In this document: positions 32,688-42,386 of the stretch, one piece after another
How the letters are laid out: every line of letters begins with the position of its first letter
Numbering within the stretch: position 1 is the first letter of the stretch
Assembly: GCA_964503885.1 (NCBI GenBank)
Contig: CAZDCD010000007.1
Location: forward strand, 1 to 64,000
Origin: CAZDCD01 sp964503885
Lineage (GTDB): Bacteria; Bacteroidota; Bacteroidia; Bacteroidales; UBA10428
Reading direction: 5' to 3'
Length of the DNA stretch: 64,000 nt
The notes under the pieces: generated by a model
Told to the model about the DNA's origin: nothing
What the model saw: only the letters and a program-made list of their open reading frames with translations
Database searches by the model: none
Program-made: the position numbers and the translations under genes

Positions 32688-34592
32688 TCACTGATCTGCT
32701 CTCTCATAGCATCTTACCCAGTCGACTTCCATGCTTGCCGGCAATACCGAGCCGTTTATATTTTTGTATAAGGTTGATGATAAGATCACATACATGGGTA
32801 CCTGGGGCACTCCTTCAGTCGACGTGGCAACTGTAAGGCTGTTAATTTTCCAGGTTAGCCGTTCTTTAGACCACTCCAGGGTGTAAATATAATAGTCGCT
32901 TGTAAACCTGGAAAGCCCTATTTTGGATACTTTAGATTTAATTCCTTTTGTTTCAGCAAGATTCCCCCATATATTACTCATAACCAGTCTTTTATGTGTC
33001 TTTGCTACTTCAATGTGGGGTACTATCTGATCGGCCAGCATCCAGAAGGCATGGTTTACAGGATAATTTTTATTGAATTTTATTTTGGCTTCAAACGTTC
33101 CATAAAGCTGACGGAAACTATTCCCGGTGCTGATGAGGCCCGAAGTGTATTCAAATTCTCTGGGAAAGAAGCCTATTTTAGGATTCCAGGCTTTTCCTTC
33201 GATCTTTTCACTTTTAGTCACAATTTTCAAAACGGAATCATTTATTTCGATGTTTTTGCCATCGGTAAAAAATTGTTTTTCATATGCAGGTGAATAGCTG
33301 TCGTGCAAAATGGTATCTCCCCAGAAATATCTGGTTATCCACTTTTTCCGGTCGAGCTTATCCGAGGTAAAATCGTCTTCAAAGCTTATTTTCCATTGTT
33401 TCAGGAAATCAAACTTGTTGGAATTTCTCACGGAAAAATACCACTTGAATTGATCGGAATTTTTTAAAGCCAGAAATCGCTGTTCCTGCTTGTATTCATC
33501 AGAGAGCTCATATTTTTTACTTCCGGGCAGCAACATATATTCCTTAACCTTTTTAAATTCCGCGGAATTCATCAGCGCCTGCAATTCCTCATGTTGATTC
33601 AGTTTCTCAGAATCCTTTATAGCAAGGAAACTCCGGTATTGTTTCGAAGCCCTGAACCTGAAATTATCTTTGAATAATTTCGAATTTTTTAATGAAAGGT
33701 ATTCCTGTTGTTTCCTGTATTCCTCGGTATCATTGAATTTGGCCGATTCTATCTTCTTTTTTTCCTGTTTGAAATCATTGGACAACACGTGTTTCTGCAA
33801 TTCCTCAAAAGCCTCTATTTCATCCGAATTGTCCAATTTCACATAATCATTGTAGTAGGGTAGTTTCAATATTTTGTTGTAGTTCTTTATTTCTTTGGAT
33901 TTAAGCATCTGGTTGAATTCCAGTTGTTTCCTGTATTCATCCGACTCATGAAATTCGGTCTTGCTTAAATTTTGTCTGGCCTGGGAAACTTTACCCGATC
34001 CAATAAACTTTTCAAGCTTTTCAAATGCTTTAATACGGTCGGAATCAAGGAGGTTTTTATAATCGACAAACGATTTGTTTTTCAGGACTTTGTAATAATT
34101 TTTTATCCAGCTCGACGCAGCCTGCTGATGGTATTGTTGTTCGGTTTTATGCAGGTCACTTTGTTCATACTTTTTTTTGGGCGGCAATGCCATATACTTT
34201 TTTACAGCAATGTATTCATCCGATTCAAGGAACTTTTCAAGCTGCTGGAACTTTTTCAGCTCTTTAGATTTTTCAAATTCTTCCAGGTTTTTAAGTTCTG
34301 CCGAGGAATTGATCCTGAAAAAATTCTTAATCTCTTTGTCTTTGGAAAGTTTCAGGTACTCTTTTTCTTTTTTGAATTCTTCCGTGCCGCTGTATTTTTG
34401 CGACATAATTTGTTTCTTTCTTTGCTCAAAATCATCGGTATTAACAATTTTCTCCAGATCAAGGTATTCTTTTAATTCCTTTGATTTCAGAAAAGCCTTG
34501 AATTCTGCATATTCGGTTTCCAGCGCTGCCCTTGTTGCTTCAATGTCGGCAGTTTTGGGGAACAGCCCCAGAAGGACTTTTAAGCTTGTCAT
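32688..34592 (-). CDS. five-repeat protein with C-terminal GH16-like domain lacking catalytic residues
   Basis: 634 residues with no signal peptide. After a 36-residue lead come five imperfect tandem repeats of 72-75 residues: about 37-108, 109-183, 184-255, 256-327 and 328-401. Each begins S(K/D/E)xLK/I and contains an LEKF-like helix, a (D/E)EYxK(Q/E) segment and a lysine/aromatic-rich helix. They are highly charged and probably all-helical. The C-terminal part (about 405-634) has the GH16/laminarinase-like jelly-roll landmarks: EDDFTSDKLDRKKW, YGTFEAKIKF, HAFWML, YTLEWSKERLTWKIN and MEVDWVRCYE. The catalytic ExDxxE site instead reads HIEVAK (526-531), so both glutamates are lost. The protein is probably a cytoplasmic carbohydrate- or protein-binding pseudoenzyme. 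Function unknown. Confidence 0.85.
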   Translation of the reverse strand: MTSLKVLLGLFPKTADIEATRAALETEYAEFKAFLKSKELKEYLDLEKIVNTDDFEQRKKQIMSQKYSGTEEFKKEKEYLKLSKDKEIKNFFRINSSAELKNLEEFEKSKELKKFQQLEKFLESDEYIAVKKYMALPPKKKYEQSDLHKTEQQYHQQAASSWIKNYYKVLKNKSFVDYKNLLDSDRIKAFEKLEKFIGSGKVSQARQNLSKTEFHESDEYRKQLEFNQMLKSKEIKNYNKILKLPYYNDYVKLDNSDEIEAFEELQKHVLSNDFKQEKKKIESAKFNDTEEYRKQQEYLSLKNSKLFKDNFRFRASKQYRSFLAIKDSEKLNQHEELQALMNSAEFKKVKEYMLLPGSKKYELSDEYKQEQRFLALKNSDQFKWYFSVRNSNKFDFLKQWKISFEDDFTSDKLDRKKWITRYFWGDTILHDSYSPAYEKQFFTDGKNIEINDSVLKIVTKSEKIEGKAWNPKIGFFPREFEYTSGLISTGNSFRQLYGTFEAKIKFNKNYPVNHAFWMLADQIVPHIEVAKTHKRLVMSNIWGNLAETKGIKSKVSKIGLSRFTSDYYIYTLEWSKERLTWKINSLTVATSTEGVPQVPMYVILSSTLYKNINGSVLPASMEVDWVRCYERADQ

Positions 34593-35151
34593 TGTTTAAA
34601 ACTGGTTTAAATTATATAACTTAAAAAAGCGTTATAATCGTATGTCAAGTCTAATTTTCTTAGCTAAAGATACAAAAAAGACGGTTAAATTAACTAATTT
34701 GATAATACGTTAATTATTCACTGTAAGTTACTAAATGATCCGGCAAACATTTCAAATTTGAGAAATAAATGCAACATTTTGTAAATATGTTTGGATCGTG
34801 AAAAATTGCTTTTTTTTCATACCCGATCGTTATAATGTTTTAATCAACGCAAATCTTATTATCAGGTATAGATCACCGCTACGCGGCTTTGTATGGTGTT
34901 GATGTTATATTTTCTACAAATAGGTCGTTGCTCTGCAGCTTTTTCTGTGTGCCGGGAATCTTCTTTTTGTATCAAGACAAAAAGAACGGGAAAATAATCA
35001 TGGTACAATTATGAAGATGAATTATTCCGTGTCATACAAGGTTGTATCCCGAATAATGTTTTATTCAATACAAATCATACTGTCAAACAACTTAATGGCT
35101 AAGGTTTTGTGCAGGAGACTGAGAAGAATACAGAAAACATTATTTTGGATA
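34593..35151. other. intergenic region with degenerate repeat, no gene
   Basis: Upstream of the repeat/GH16-like gene, a minus-strand TATCTTTA (34665-34672) is a near match to a -7 box. From about 34860 there is a degenerate repetitive element: CCGCTACGCGG, then ACAAATAGGTCGTTGCTCTGCA, which resembles dispersed Bacteroidota repeats, and a 10-bp hairpin (34961-34970 with 34977-34986). A plus-strand reading frame at 35011-35229 has no support. Confidence 0.5.
34961..34986. repeat. hairpin in a dispersed-repeat remnant
   Basis: TTCTTTTTGT pairs perfectly with ACAAAAAGAA around the loop ATCAAG. It has no T run beyond the stem on either strand, so it is not an obvious terminator. Confidence 0.55.
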
Positions 35152-36258
35152 TCAATATACCCTAAATCCATAAAAAGCTGCTTTACCAATGGTACCAGTA
35201 TTTGTAACCCTAATATAAAAAGTATCTGAAGTGTTTAATGAATACATAAAAGAAATTTTAAGCTTTTCATTAAAATTATTTGAAGATGGCCAGGAATCAA
35301 CATTATTATTTTGTACAACCAATTCTACTATTTGACCTTGTAGTGCTTCATAAATCAGATAAAATGAATATATTCCTTCATGTAATACGGTAAAAATCCC
35401 ACTTGCGGAATTATAATTAATTCCTTCCATTTTGGTTACAGTAAAACGAAGAGGTTCAGGATTTTGGGTAGCAGTACTGGAAGACTTTTTCTCAACATAA
35501 AAATTTACACTTTCCGGATTCTTTAGTTCCGAAATACTTACCGCATTACCGTCTGAGATTCTCAGCGAATCGGTTTCCATGGTCAGGGTCTGGTCATCGG
35601 TATTGTCGAGATACTGGTTAAGGTTTATATCGTTGGCATCGGGGTTATTGGTGATCTTCAGGATATGATCGGAGATCAGGAGATCCTGGATCTCGTTTTT
35701 CGGATCGAAATCGTTCTTCAGGGATGACTGGGTGGTTCCGTCGGGGTTTTTCAGCAAGATCAGCGTGTCGGTCTGTGCCAGTGATTGTATTTCATTGGCC
35801 GGACTGGTATCCCCGTCTGATCCCCCGCCGCCGGCATTACCGGCAGTATTGGCATACATGGCATAGGGAACTGAAAACAACCGGTGCCTTTCTGTGGCCA
35901 GAAAGTCGGCGCCCCCGTTGAAACTCAGGTCAACCTGAAGATAATGTGCTGCCGATCCCCATTGGATCTCAGAAAAGTAATTTCTGCGGCCTCCTTCATG
36001 CGTCCCTTTCCCGATGATCAGGTTGAACAATCCGAAATTGTTTGTAGTCACGGCATGGATCTCACGCCATTCCAGAATTCCCGTTTCACCCGAATAAATG
36101 GATATCCTTACCTGGATATCGACATTGCTCATTTCTTCGCCGTTAAAATCACGGGCAATTGCCTGGTAATTAAATCCGTTTGGTGACCCTGCTTCCTGCC
36201 CAGGGAGCATTCCTGCATGAAACAATAGGATTAAAAGTAATGGCAATATTCTTTTCAT
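35152..36258 (-). CDS. secreted fibre-like protein with C1q/TNF-like C-terminal domain
   Basis: 368 residues from ATG 36258, which starts the signal peptide KRILPLLLILLFHAGMLPGQ; longer in-frame starts add only leader residues. The N-terminal domain (about 22-145) has the Bacteroidota tail-fibre-like opening GFNYQAIARDFNGE and ends RHRLFSVPYAMYANTAG. A Gly-rich linker is followed by short beta-repeat segments (NEIQSLAQTDTL, NEIQDLLISDHIL, DDQTLTMETDSLRIS), like a trimeric beta-helix stalk. The end (about 250-368) resembles a C1q/TNF jelly roll (FTVLHEGIYSFYLIYEA, AFYGFRVY). It lacks a T9SS sorting domain itself, but the gene just upstream has one. Probably surface-exposed. Confidence 0.7.
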   Translation of the reverse strand: MKRILPLLLILLFHAGMLPGQEAGSPNGFNYQAIARDFNGEEMSNVDIQVRISIYSGETGILEWREIHAVTTNNFGLFNLIIGKGTHEGGRRNYFSEIQWGSAAHYLQVDLSFNGGADFLATERHRLFSVPYAMYANTAGNAGGGGSDGDTSPANEIQSLAQTDTLILLKNPDGTTQSSLKNDFDPKNEIQDLLISDHILKITNNPDANDINLNQYLDNTDDQTLTMETDSLRISDGNAVSISELKNPESVNFYVEKKSSSTATQNPEPLRFTVTKMEGINYNSASGIFTVLHEGIYSFYLIYEALQGQIVELVVQNNNVDSWPSSNNFNEKLKISFMYSLNTSDTFYIRVTNTGTIGKAAFYGFRVY

Positions 36259-36278
36259 AATGATCATTTCGGCACAAA

Positions 36279-36815
36279 TCAATTTTTCACAATCTTTTCG
36301 ACCAGCTTCATTTTGCCATTTGAGGAATATACGTTAATCAGGTACAAACCCTGGGAAAATCTGGCGATATTGATCGGATTCACCTGGCCGCTGAACACAT
36401 TTTTTATTTCCGATTCATACATAAGGTTGCCGACAATGTCAAAGATCCTGATGGTAAAATCATCAATATCTCTGACAAAAAATCTCACCTTAATAATATC
36501 GCTTGCTGGATTTGGATATACTTCGAGCTTAACCAGATATTCTTCCGGCGGCCTTTCCGATGGTGAAGGTTGCTGGAAACCTTCAGTCAGGAAAAAAGTG
36601 CTGTTATCGCTGAACGTAAATATGGCAGGTTCACCCACTGTAGCTTGAACACTCTGAAAGTTATTGTCATAGTTGTCCCCGTAAGCTGAAATCACATAAC
36701 GCGATATGGCTTGCGAATAGGTGGCAGCGACAAGTGCTTGTGCAAGGAATAACAGCGGTAACCTGCGGATAAGAACATTTGCTTTAAACCAAGCAATATT
36801 ACTGAATGCAACCAT
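36279..36815 (-). CDS. T9SS type A sorting-domain protein
   Basis: 178 residues from ATG 36815; an in-frame TTG at 36833 is less likely. A signal peptide (RLPLLFLAQALVAATYSQA) is followed by a short mature region and a C-terminal Por secretion domain (about 95-178). The latter has KLEVYPNPASDIIKVRF, IFDIVGNLMYES and GLYLINVYSSNGKMKLVEK ending KIVKN, the hallmarks of type A sorting domains recognised by the type IX machinery. Only about 70 residues of passenger remain, so it may be an adaptor or an envelope-anchored small protein. It lies 20 nt upstream of the fibre/C1q-like gene; the two probably form an operon and may act together at the cell surface. Confidence 0.9.
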   Translation of the reverse strand: MVAFSNIAWFKANVLIRRLPLLFLAQALVAATYSQAISRYVISAYGDNYDNNFQSVQATVGEPAIFTFSDNSTFFLTEGFQQPSPSERPPEEYLVKLEVYPNPASDIIKVRFFVRDIDDFTIRIFDIVGNLMYESEIKNVFSGQVNPINIARFSQGLYLINVYSSNGKMKLVEKIVKN

Positions 36816-37032
36816 GGCTGAGAAATTAGGCAACCGGATTATCAGGCGTTAACGGCACCAAATTTAAAAGAATTTTTTTATGGAACAAGGGAATTGGGGA
36901 TAAACATCAACCGGATTTAGCTAATCTTCATTTGTTTATACTCATTCAACGCAACCTGTATGCAAAAAAAATGCAGATTGTTTATGTCATAACTCAGATA
37001 TTCAGTTGTTTACATGTCAGATGTGTATCCAG

Positions 37033-38253
37033 TCATCGCACCAGCATGGATGCATTCCGGATTATTGCAAGTGTACCCTTGCTTGCCCGGGCCAGGCGGG
37101 AAACTTCCGGTGCCTCGATTTTATGGATGTCCATTATCCTGCAGAACTCTTCGGGGAGTGAGGTGACCATATGTATTTTTATCCTCCCGGTTTTTGCTTT
37201 CATTGCCAGCGCCGTTCCTCCGTTGCCCTCATAGTTGTGTGAGAAATGTTCAAACATCGCATCCCAGGAAGGTTCTTCAAACAGATGAATAAAACCGGGA
37301 TTTCCCACCCCATCGCGGCATTCGTTGAAAATTACAAGGTCTCCCCCGTCTTTCACGAATGCGGCGGCATGATGCACCGATTTGTGGGCCTGTATGAAAT
37401 TGATATCTTTGGGATACCCGCCTCCCGAGGCAATAACCATATCAAATGTTTCGTCATCGCCGTTTTTAAAAAAAGAATTGTGCATTTCACAAGCCGTTAA
37501 AAAATCGGAATAGGTTCTGCCGAGTATAAATTCACATACCCTGCCGCTGCTGTTCAGGATGCCGTGCAGGGATAATCGTTCGGGAAACATGGCATCCATT
37601 TCCATCAGGTCTTCGGCAATGGGATTACCCTCCAGTTGTCCGGGTTGACACCCGGGATCGAGCTTTTTCTGTTCCCGGTTAAGGAAAAGACTGTGGTTGT
37701 GATAAATGGCCCTTTTTTCTCCGAGACCCGGAAATATGAGCTTTCTTCCTCCCCCGAACCCGGCAAAGTAATGATGGGAAACTGAGCCAATAGTGATCAG
37801 CACGGAAGAATCAAGCAGTTCTTTTCTGATAAGAACAGGCGTTCCCCTGCCGGTTTCTCCCAGGCTGGTAAACAACGATAAATCACTGCAATCGTGATGA
37901 ACAAAGGAATAGTTCTTAAAGAGTTGACCATAGCTGTTAACGCTTTCCTTATCCGACTGCATGGGGTGTGTACCATATGCAATATAAAAGGTAATGTTCT
38001 GCATGGTGGCTCCCTTATTTTCAAGAATTTCCAATACCCAGGGCAGGTATATGGGATAGTCACACAGCCTTGTTTTATCCGAAATTACGATACCCACCTT
38101 ACTAAAATTCTGACCAGTCAGGAGTGACAGCAGATTATTGCAGAAATTGTCTTTCGTAATATTGAATTCCGGTTCCCGGATATTCAGAAATGTAACCGCA
38201 TCCTGCACATCAACAGGTATCTGGCCGGTACCATATTTAAGATCAACAACCAT
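37033..38253 (-). CDS. LarA-family (nickel-pincer racemase-like) protein
   Basis: 406 residues from ATG 38253; a TTG at 38295 would add 14 unconserved residues. LarA landmarks include VGIVISDKTR, AYGTHPM, SVSHHYFAGFGGGRKLIFPG and the later PKDINFIQAHKSVHHA. The family contains lactate racemase and other 2-hydroxyacid racemases and epimerases that use the nickel pincer nucleotide. No larB, larC or larE cofactor genes lie in the window, so the cofactor would have to be made from elsewhere. The substrate cannot be fixed by sequence. It lies downstream of YfhO with a 72-nt gap. Confidence 0.87.
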   Translation of the reverse strand: MVVDLKYGTGQIPVDVQDAVTFLNIREPEFNITKDNFCNNLLSLLTGQNFSKVGIVISDKTRLCDYPIYLPWVLEILENKGATMQNITFYIAYGTHPMQSDKESVNSYGQLFKNYSFVHHDCSDLSLFTSLGETGRGTPVLIRKELLDSSVLITIGSVSHHYFAGFGGGRKLIFPGLGEKRAIYHNHSLFLNREQKKLDPGCQPGQLEGNPIAEDLMEMDAMFPERLSLHGILNSSGRVCEFILGRTYSDFLTACEMHNSFFKNGDDETFDMVIASGGGYPKDINFIQAHKSVHHAAAFVKDGGDLVIFNECRDGVGNPGFIHLFEEPSWDAMFEHFSHNYEGNGGTALAMKAKTGRIKIHMVTSLPEEFCRIMDIHKIEAPEVSRLARASKGTLAIIRNASMLVR

Positions 38254-38325
38254 GCTATTGAACAATGAACAGGTAAAATCAACCAAACAGGTCAAAAAAG
38301 TGATGCATATGTTACCATGTTGAAA

Positions 38326-40782
38326 TTATTCCTGATTCTTTCGAAATTCAGCATAAAACGATACAAAAACGAGAATGATCAGCAAGATCGATCCTGCCAG
38401 GGATACCTTCTCCCCGGTATAATAGCTGCGGGGATGAAACGTAAATTCTATGATATGCTCTCCGGCCGGGATCAGCATGGCCCTGAGGGCATAATCAGCC
38501 CTGAAATAGGGTGCGGGCTTCTCATCGATATAGGCATGCCATCCCTTATTATAATAGATTTCTGAGAAAACAGCCAGTTGTTCGGTGGCTGATCGCGACC
38601 GGTAAACCAGATCATTTGGTTTATAGCTGATGAGTCCGATTTTAGCCAGGCTGTCTGTACCAGGTTCAAATCCGTTCAATTCCTTCCTGAACCGTTTATC
38701 GACAACAGCAACGTCTCCCGGACTAAAGTCCGACAGGGCCCCGATCTCCTCATCAGCATTGTCAACCAGTTTATAATCCTGAACGAACCATACATTTCCC
38801 AGTTCATAGTCGTTTACTAGCGGAGGTGCTTCCCGGTTATAAATTATATAGCGTGTATTCAGCATATTGAGTACATGCAGGTTCATCATGGCACTATCAA
38901 GGGATGAAGGCGTGGGATTGGTATTAAACGCACTGACCAGGGTATTGATCTCGGGAAAAATATGACGATCGATTAATTCCTGGTACCTTCTCAATTTGGC
39001 CCCATGATATCCTCCGATGGAATGATGAAAATAAGAAGTGGTGGCATCCTGAAAAGGACTTACTGTAAGATTCAGCACCCTGAAATCGGGATCTCTGTCT
39101 TTCATTATGATCAGATCGGCTGTTGAAGGGGTAAATGCCGCCTTTTGTTCACGTTTGCTTATGAAATCACCGCTATTTACATAGCGCCTGTCAACCGGCC
39201 ATAAATCAATCAGGAACAAGACCGACAATCCAGCGATCAAATGCGTGGATTTTATTTTTTTCGTAACATAAAAATAAATAAGTCCGGCAGTCAGCAGAAT
39301 AAAGATGAGAGACCGGAATGCGTCGGCCCGCAACAGGCTTTTCCTGTCATCTATTACGGCATCATACAATTGTCCAAGCTGTTGATCATTGGGTCCTTCG
39401 AGGCTTAAAAACGACGGAAAAAGTGCGAATAACAGGGCAATACCACCGGTTATATACACACTAAATTTCAAATATCGGATAAGTTCTTTTTTATCCATTC
39501 CATTATTCATCAGATCCCTGACAGCGAGAATTCCAAGCAGGGGTAATGTAAACTCTGCAATGACCAGGGTCATTGAAATAGAACGGAATTTGTTGTAACC
39601 CGGAAAATGGTCGAGCATAAAATTGGTCAATGCGGGGAAATTTCTGCCCCATGAAAGCACTATCGAAAGGACAGTGGCCGAAAGGATCCACCATTTTATT
39701 TTTCCGCGGACTACAAATAACCCGAAAATGAACAGAAAACAGACTACAGCTCCTGCATACACAGGATGTGTGAATGGCTGGTCGCCCCAGTACGAAGGCA
39801 ATCGGGGCAGCATTTGCCTGGCATATGAAGTGCCTCCCTGTGACCTGCGAAGGAGGTCGTAACTTTTCGATTTTGTTGTGAATGCTCCGGGAGCACCTTT
39901 GATATTCGGGATCAGCAATGAAAGCGATTCACCGATACCGATACTCCACTGTGTGGCATAATCTTTATCCAGTCCGCTGGTCTTATTCCCGGTGTCCGAC
40001 GTCAGCTCCGATTTCCCGCGGATGGAATATTTTCCGTATTCATAGGTAGTCCATAAAGCAGAAAAATGGCTGGCAACGGCCATTATTACTGCCACCATAA
40101 GCATTCCGATAGCTTTAAAAAAAGTTTTCAACCGGTTTTTCTGAATGGCATCAACCAACTCGAATATTCCTATAAGCAAAATGATGAGGAGGGTATAATA
40201 CGTTATCTGCAAATGATTGATCAATAGCTGCAAGGCCAGGAACAACCCTGTAACGGCACTGCCGAGCAACACCTTTCCCCGGAATGCCACATATACACCC
40301 GCAATAATAGGGGGCATATACCCAAGTGCCCAAACCTTGGCGATATGTCCGACCCCTATGATGATGATAAAATAAGATGAAAATGCGTAAGCAATTGCAC
40401 CTGCGAAACTGAGCCATGGCTTTACACCAAACAATAAAAGTGCAATATAAAAACCGATCAGGTAAATAAACAGGTATGCAAAGGGACGAAAGTACTGACT
40501 TGTAAGAAAATTGAGATATTTAATAAGATCTGATTTGTAGGCAGTGGAAATCAGGTAAGCAGGCATGCCGCCAAACATGCTGTTCGTCCATAAGGATTCC
40601 TTGTGGTACTCAGTCCTGTAATCAACTAGTTCTTTAGAGGCACCTTTTGACTGGATCAAATCACTTTGAAAGAGTTCTTTCCCCTCAAGTGCAGGATAAA
40701 AATAGATCATGGAGATGATAAGAAATAAGAAGATAATCAGTACCTGATTGAGGACATTTTTTTTGAGGTCTGCTGATTTCAT
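38326..40782 (-). CDS. YfhO-family polytopic membrane protein (GT-C-like)
   Basis: 818 residues from ATG 40782; a TTG at 40815 is possible. About 12 to 14 membrane helices make up the first two thirds. After TM1 come YFYPALEGKELFQSDLIQ and MFGGMPAYLIST, typical of YfhO. The C-terminal third is extracytoplasmic (RVLNLTVSPFQDATTSYFHHS, EIYYNKGWHAYID) and ends with one more helix. YfhO proteins are large GT-C-like glycosyltransferases; in Gram-positives they glycosylate teichoic acids. Here it lies directly downstream of a Wzx flippase, so it may transfer a sugar onto the exported glycan. Confidence 0.87.
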   Translation of the reverse strand: MKSADLKKNVLNQVLIIFLFLIISMIYFYPALEGKELFQSDLIQSKGASKELVDYRTEYHKESLWTNSMFGGMPAYLISTAYKSDLIKYLNFLTSQYFRPFAYLFIYLIGFYIALLLFGVKPWLSFAGAIAYAFSSYFIIIIGVGHIAKVWALGYMPPIIAGVYVAFRGKVLLGSAVTGLFLALQLLINHLQITYYTLLIILLIGIFELVDAIQKNRLKTFFKAIGMLMVAVIMAVASHFSALWTTYEYGKYSIRGKSELTSDTGNKTSGLDKDYATQWSIGIGESLSLLIPNIKGAPGAFTTKSKSYDLLRRSQGGTSYARQMLPRLPSYWGDQPFTHPVYAGAVVCFLFIFGLFVVRGKIKWWILSATVLSIVLSWGRNFPALTNFMLDHFPGYNKFRSISMTLVIAEFTLPLLGILAVRDLMNNGMDKKELIRYLKFSVYITGGIALLFALFPSFLSLEGPNDQQLGQLYDAVIDDRKSLLRADAFRSLIFILLTAGLIYFYVTKKIKSTHLIAGLSVLFLIDLWPVDRRYVNSGDFISKREQKAAFTPSTADLIIMKDRDPDFRVLNLTVSPFQDATTSYFHHSIGGYHGAKLRRYQELIDRHIFPEINTLVSAFNTNPTPSSLDSAMMNLHVLNMLNTRYIIYNREAPPLVNDYELGNVWFVQDYKLVDNADEEIGALSDFSPGDVAVVDKRFRKELNGFEPGTDSLAKIGLISYKPNDLVYRSRSATEQLAVFSEIYYNKGWHAYIDEKPAPYFRADYALRAMLIPAGEHIIEFTFHPRSYYTGEKVSLAGSILLIILVFVSFYAEFRKNQE

Positions 40783-40845
40783 ATCCTTGAATTTAGTATG
40801 GGTTTCCTTGAACAAGCGTGAAATATTTGGAACTGCAAAATTGCA

Positions 40846-42342
40846 TTAAATACCTTTGGATATTTTCTTTCCCGATAAAATGCGCAACAAATTAACTAAA
40901 AAATTATTGATATCTGCAGATATTTTTGTGGTTAGCAGGAAAACCAGGAAAAATACCGATAAAAATGCCGATTTAATGACAATGGAAAGGTAAACATTTA
41001 CATGAAAGGAAACCAGGTAGTTCAGCAGGATACATGCTGCGAGAAAAATACCAAAATAAATCACTTCACGGGTAAACGTAGTTACATTGAATTTAACATA
41101 TACAAAAATCCATCGGGCAGTACTGTTAAGAAATATGCTGATGGCTGTTGCCATGGCTGCGCCGTTAATTCCGTAAAGCGGTATAAAAATAATATTGGTT
41201 ATTATGGTCAGGATCAACAAAGACAGTTGGAAAATAAAATCGTATTTATAATATTTTGAATATACGATCATGCTCATATTTAAGTAGTTAAGAGCTTCAT
41301 ACAGTTTAGATGAGGCCAGGATCAGCACTACCACTTTTACCTGTCCGAATTTTTCTCCGAGTAAATACATCAGGCTGTCGATATTAAAAACGATAAAAAG
41401 GTAAATAAATCCCGAAGTAATGAAAATATTGATCATCGTTTTCCTGTAGAGAATCCTGTATTGATCGTCGTTATTCTGAATGAATTGTGAAAATAAAGGA
41501 ACAGCTATCGAAATAATCGAGCGCACTGGAACCATCAATACGGTAATAAAAAAATAACCGGTTGCATAATAAGCCACAGCTTCAAGACTGATCATTTGAC
41601 CTACCATCACAATATCAACCCGGTTGATGAGTGTAATAGCACCGCTGCTTAAAATATTGATCAGACCGTATACGGCAATTTCCTTAATATACGGATTCTT
41701 GAATACATCGAATGAAATCCGCAATTTCAATAGCCTGCCGGCATACAGGTAAGCAATAACAGACAGGGTTTGGAGAAGGTATCCGAATGTATACAGCCAC
41801 ATAAACTGGTTAAAGCTTATCAGGTTGAACCAGAATAACAGCATAAGGCCCAGGGTAATGAATTTAATGAAACTGTCGTTGAGAAAAGTAGGGAAGGAAG
41901 TTCTGAAATTCATTCGTGCATAGTTCATAAAAATGCTGAACAGCACATAAGAATACAGGATGATAAACATATTGAACAAATATCCGGTAAACAGCTCATT
42001 TTTTTCCTGCCCGATTTTCATTACAGAACCCCGAAACACAAAGAAAAGAATGGCAATGACCAGAAATCCGATGCTGGCTATCACCAACCCAAAAAATAAG
42101 AATTCAGGTTGTTTTTTCGTTTTAAACAGATTTGAAAACCTGATGAAAATGCTTGGCATTCCGAGCATGGAAAATGTTGACAGGATGGTAACGTACGACA
42201 TGATCAACTGCACCAGGCCCCAATATTCAGGATGATCATTGAATACTTTAGGCATGATGAAAATGGTGTAAAAAGTAGCCAGTCCCAATCCCATGAAACT
42301 GTAAATGGTATTTTTTACACTTTGCCTGGCTACAATTCCCAT
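40846..42342 (-). CDS. Wzx-type oligosaccharide flippase
   Basis: 498 residues with 12-14 membrane helices of the MOP/polysaccharide-transport superfamily. The N-terminus (ARQSVKNTIYSFMGLGLATFYTIFIMPKVF) and the internal INRVDIVMVGQMISLEAVAYYATGYFF are typical. It would flip an undecaprenyl-linked glycan unit across the inner membrane. It lies in the minus-strand Pse/surface-glycan locus between a methyltransferase and YfhO, supporting Wzy-dependent assembly; the O-antigen ligase/polymerase candidate is 34 kb away at 5428. Confidence 0.92.
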   Translation of the reverse strand: MGIVARQSVKNTIYSFMGLGLATFYTIFIMPKVFNDHPEYWGLVQLIMSYVTILSTFSMLGMPSIFIRFSNLFKTKKQPEFLFFGLVIASIGFLVIAILFFVFRGSVMKIGQEKNELFTGYLFNMFIILYSYVLFSIFMNYARMNFRTSFPTFLNDSFIKFITLGLMLLFWFNLISFNQFMWLYTFGYLLQTLSVIAYLYAGRLLKLRISFDVFKNPYIKEIAVYGLINILSSGAITLINRVDIVMVGQMISLEAVAYYATGYFFITVLMVPVRSIISIAVPLFSQFIQNNDDQYRILYRKTMINIFITSGFIYLFIVFNIDSLMYLLGEKFGQVKVVVLILASSKLYEALNYLNMSMIVYSKYYKYDFIFQLSLLILTIITNIIFIPLYGINGAAMATAISIFLNSTARWIFVYVKFNVTTFTREVIYFGIFLAACILLNYLVSFHVNVYLSIVIKSAFLSVFFLVFLLTTKISADINNFLVNLLRILSGKKISKGI

Positions 42343-42386
42343 ACCGGTTCGGATAATTTGTTCCTAAAAACCATATTCAGACAAAT

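Noticed and set aside
33972..34475. Long plus-strand reading frame opposite the repeat protein
   Set aside because: It is Phe- and Leu-rich because it mirrors the Lys/Glu-rich repeat codons; no start or promoter support.
34860..34990. Insertion sequence near the repeat-protein gene
   Set aside because: No transposase or terminal inverted repeats with target duplication; only a degenerate repeat and a hairpin.
35011..35229. Plus-strand 72-residue reading frame
   Set aside because: It overlaps the 3' end of the fibre/C1q-like gene, has no promoter and its composition looks like a translated repeat remnant.
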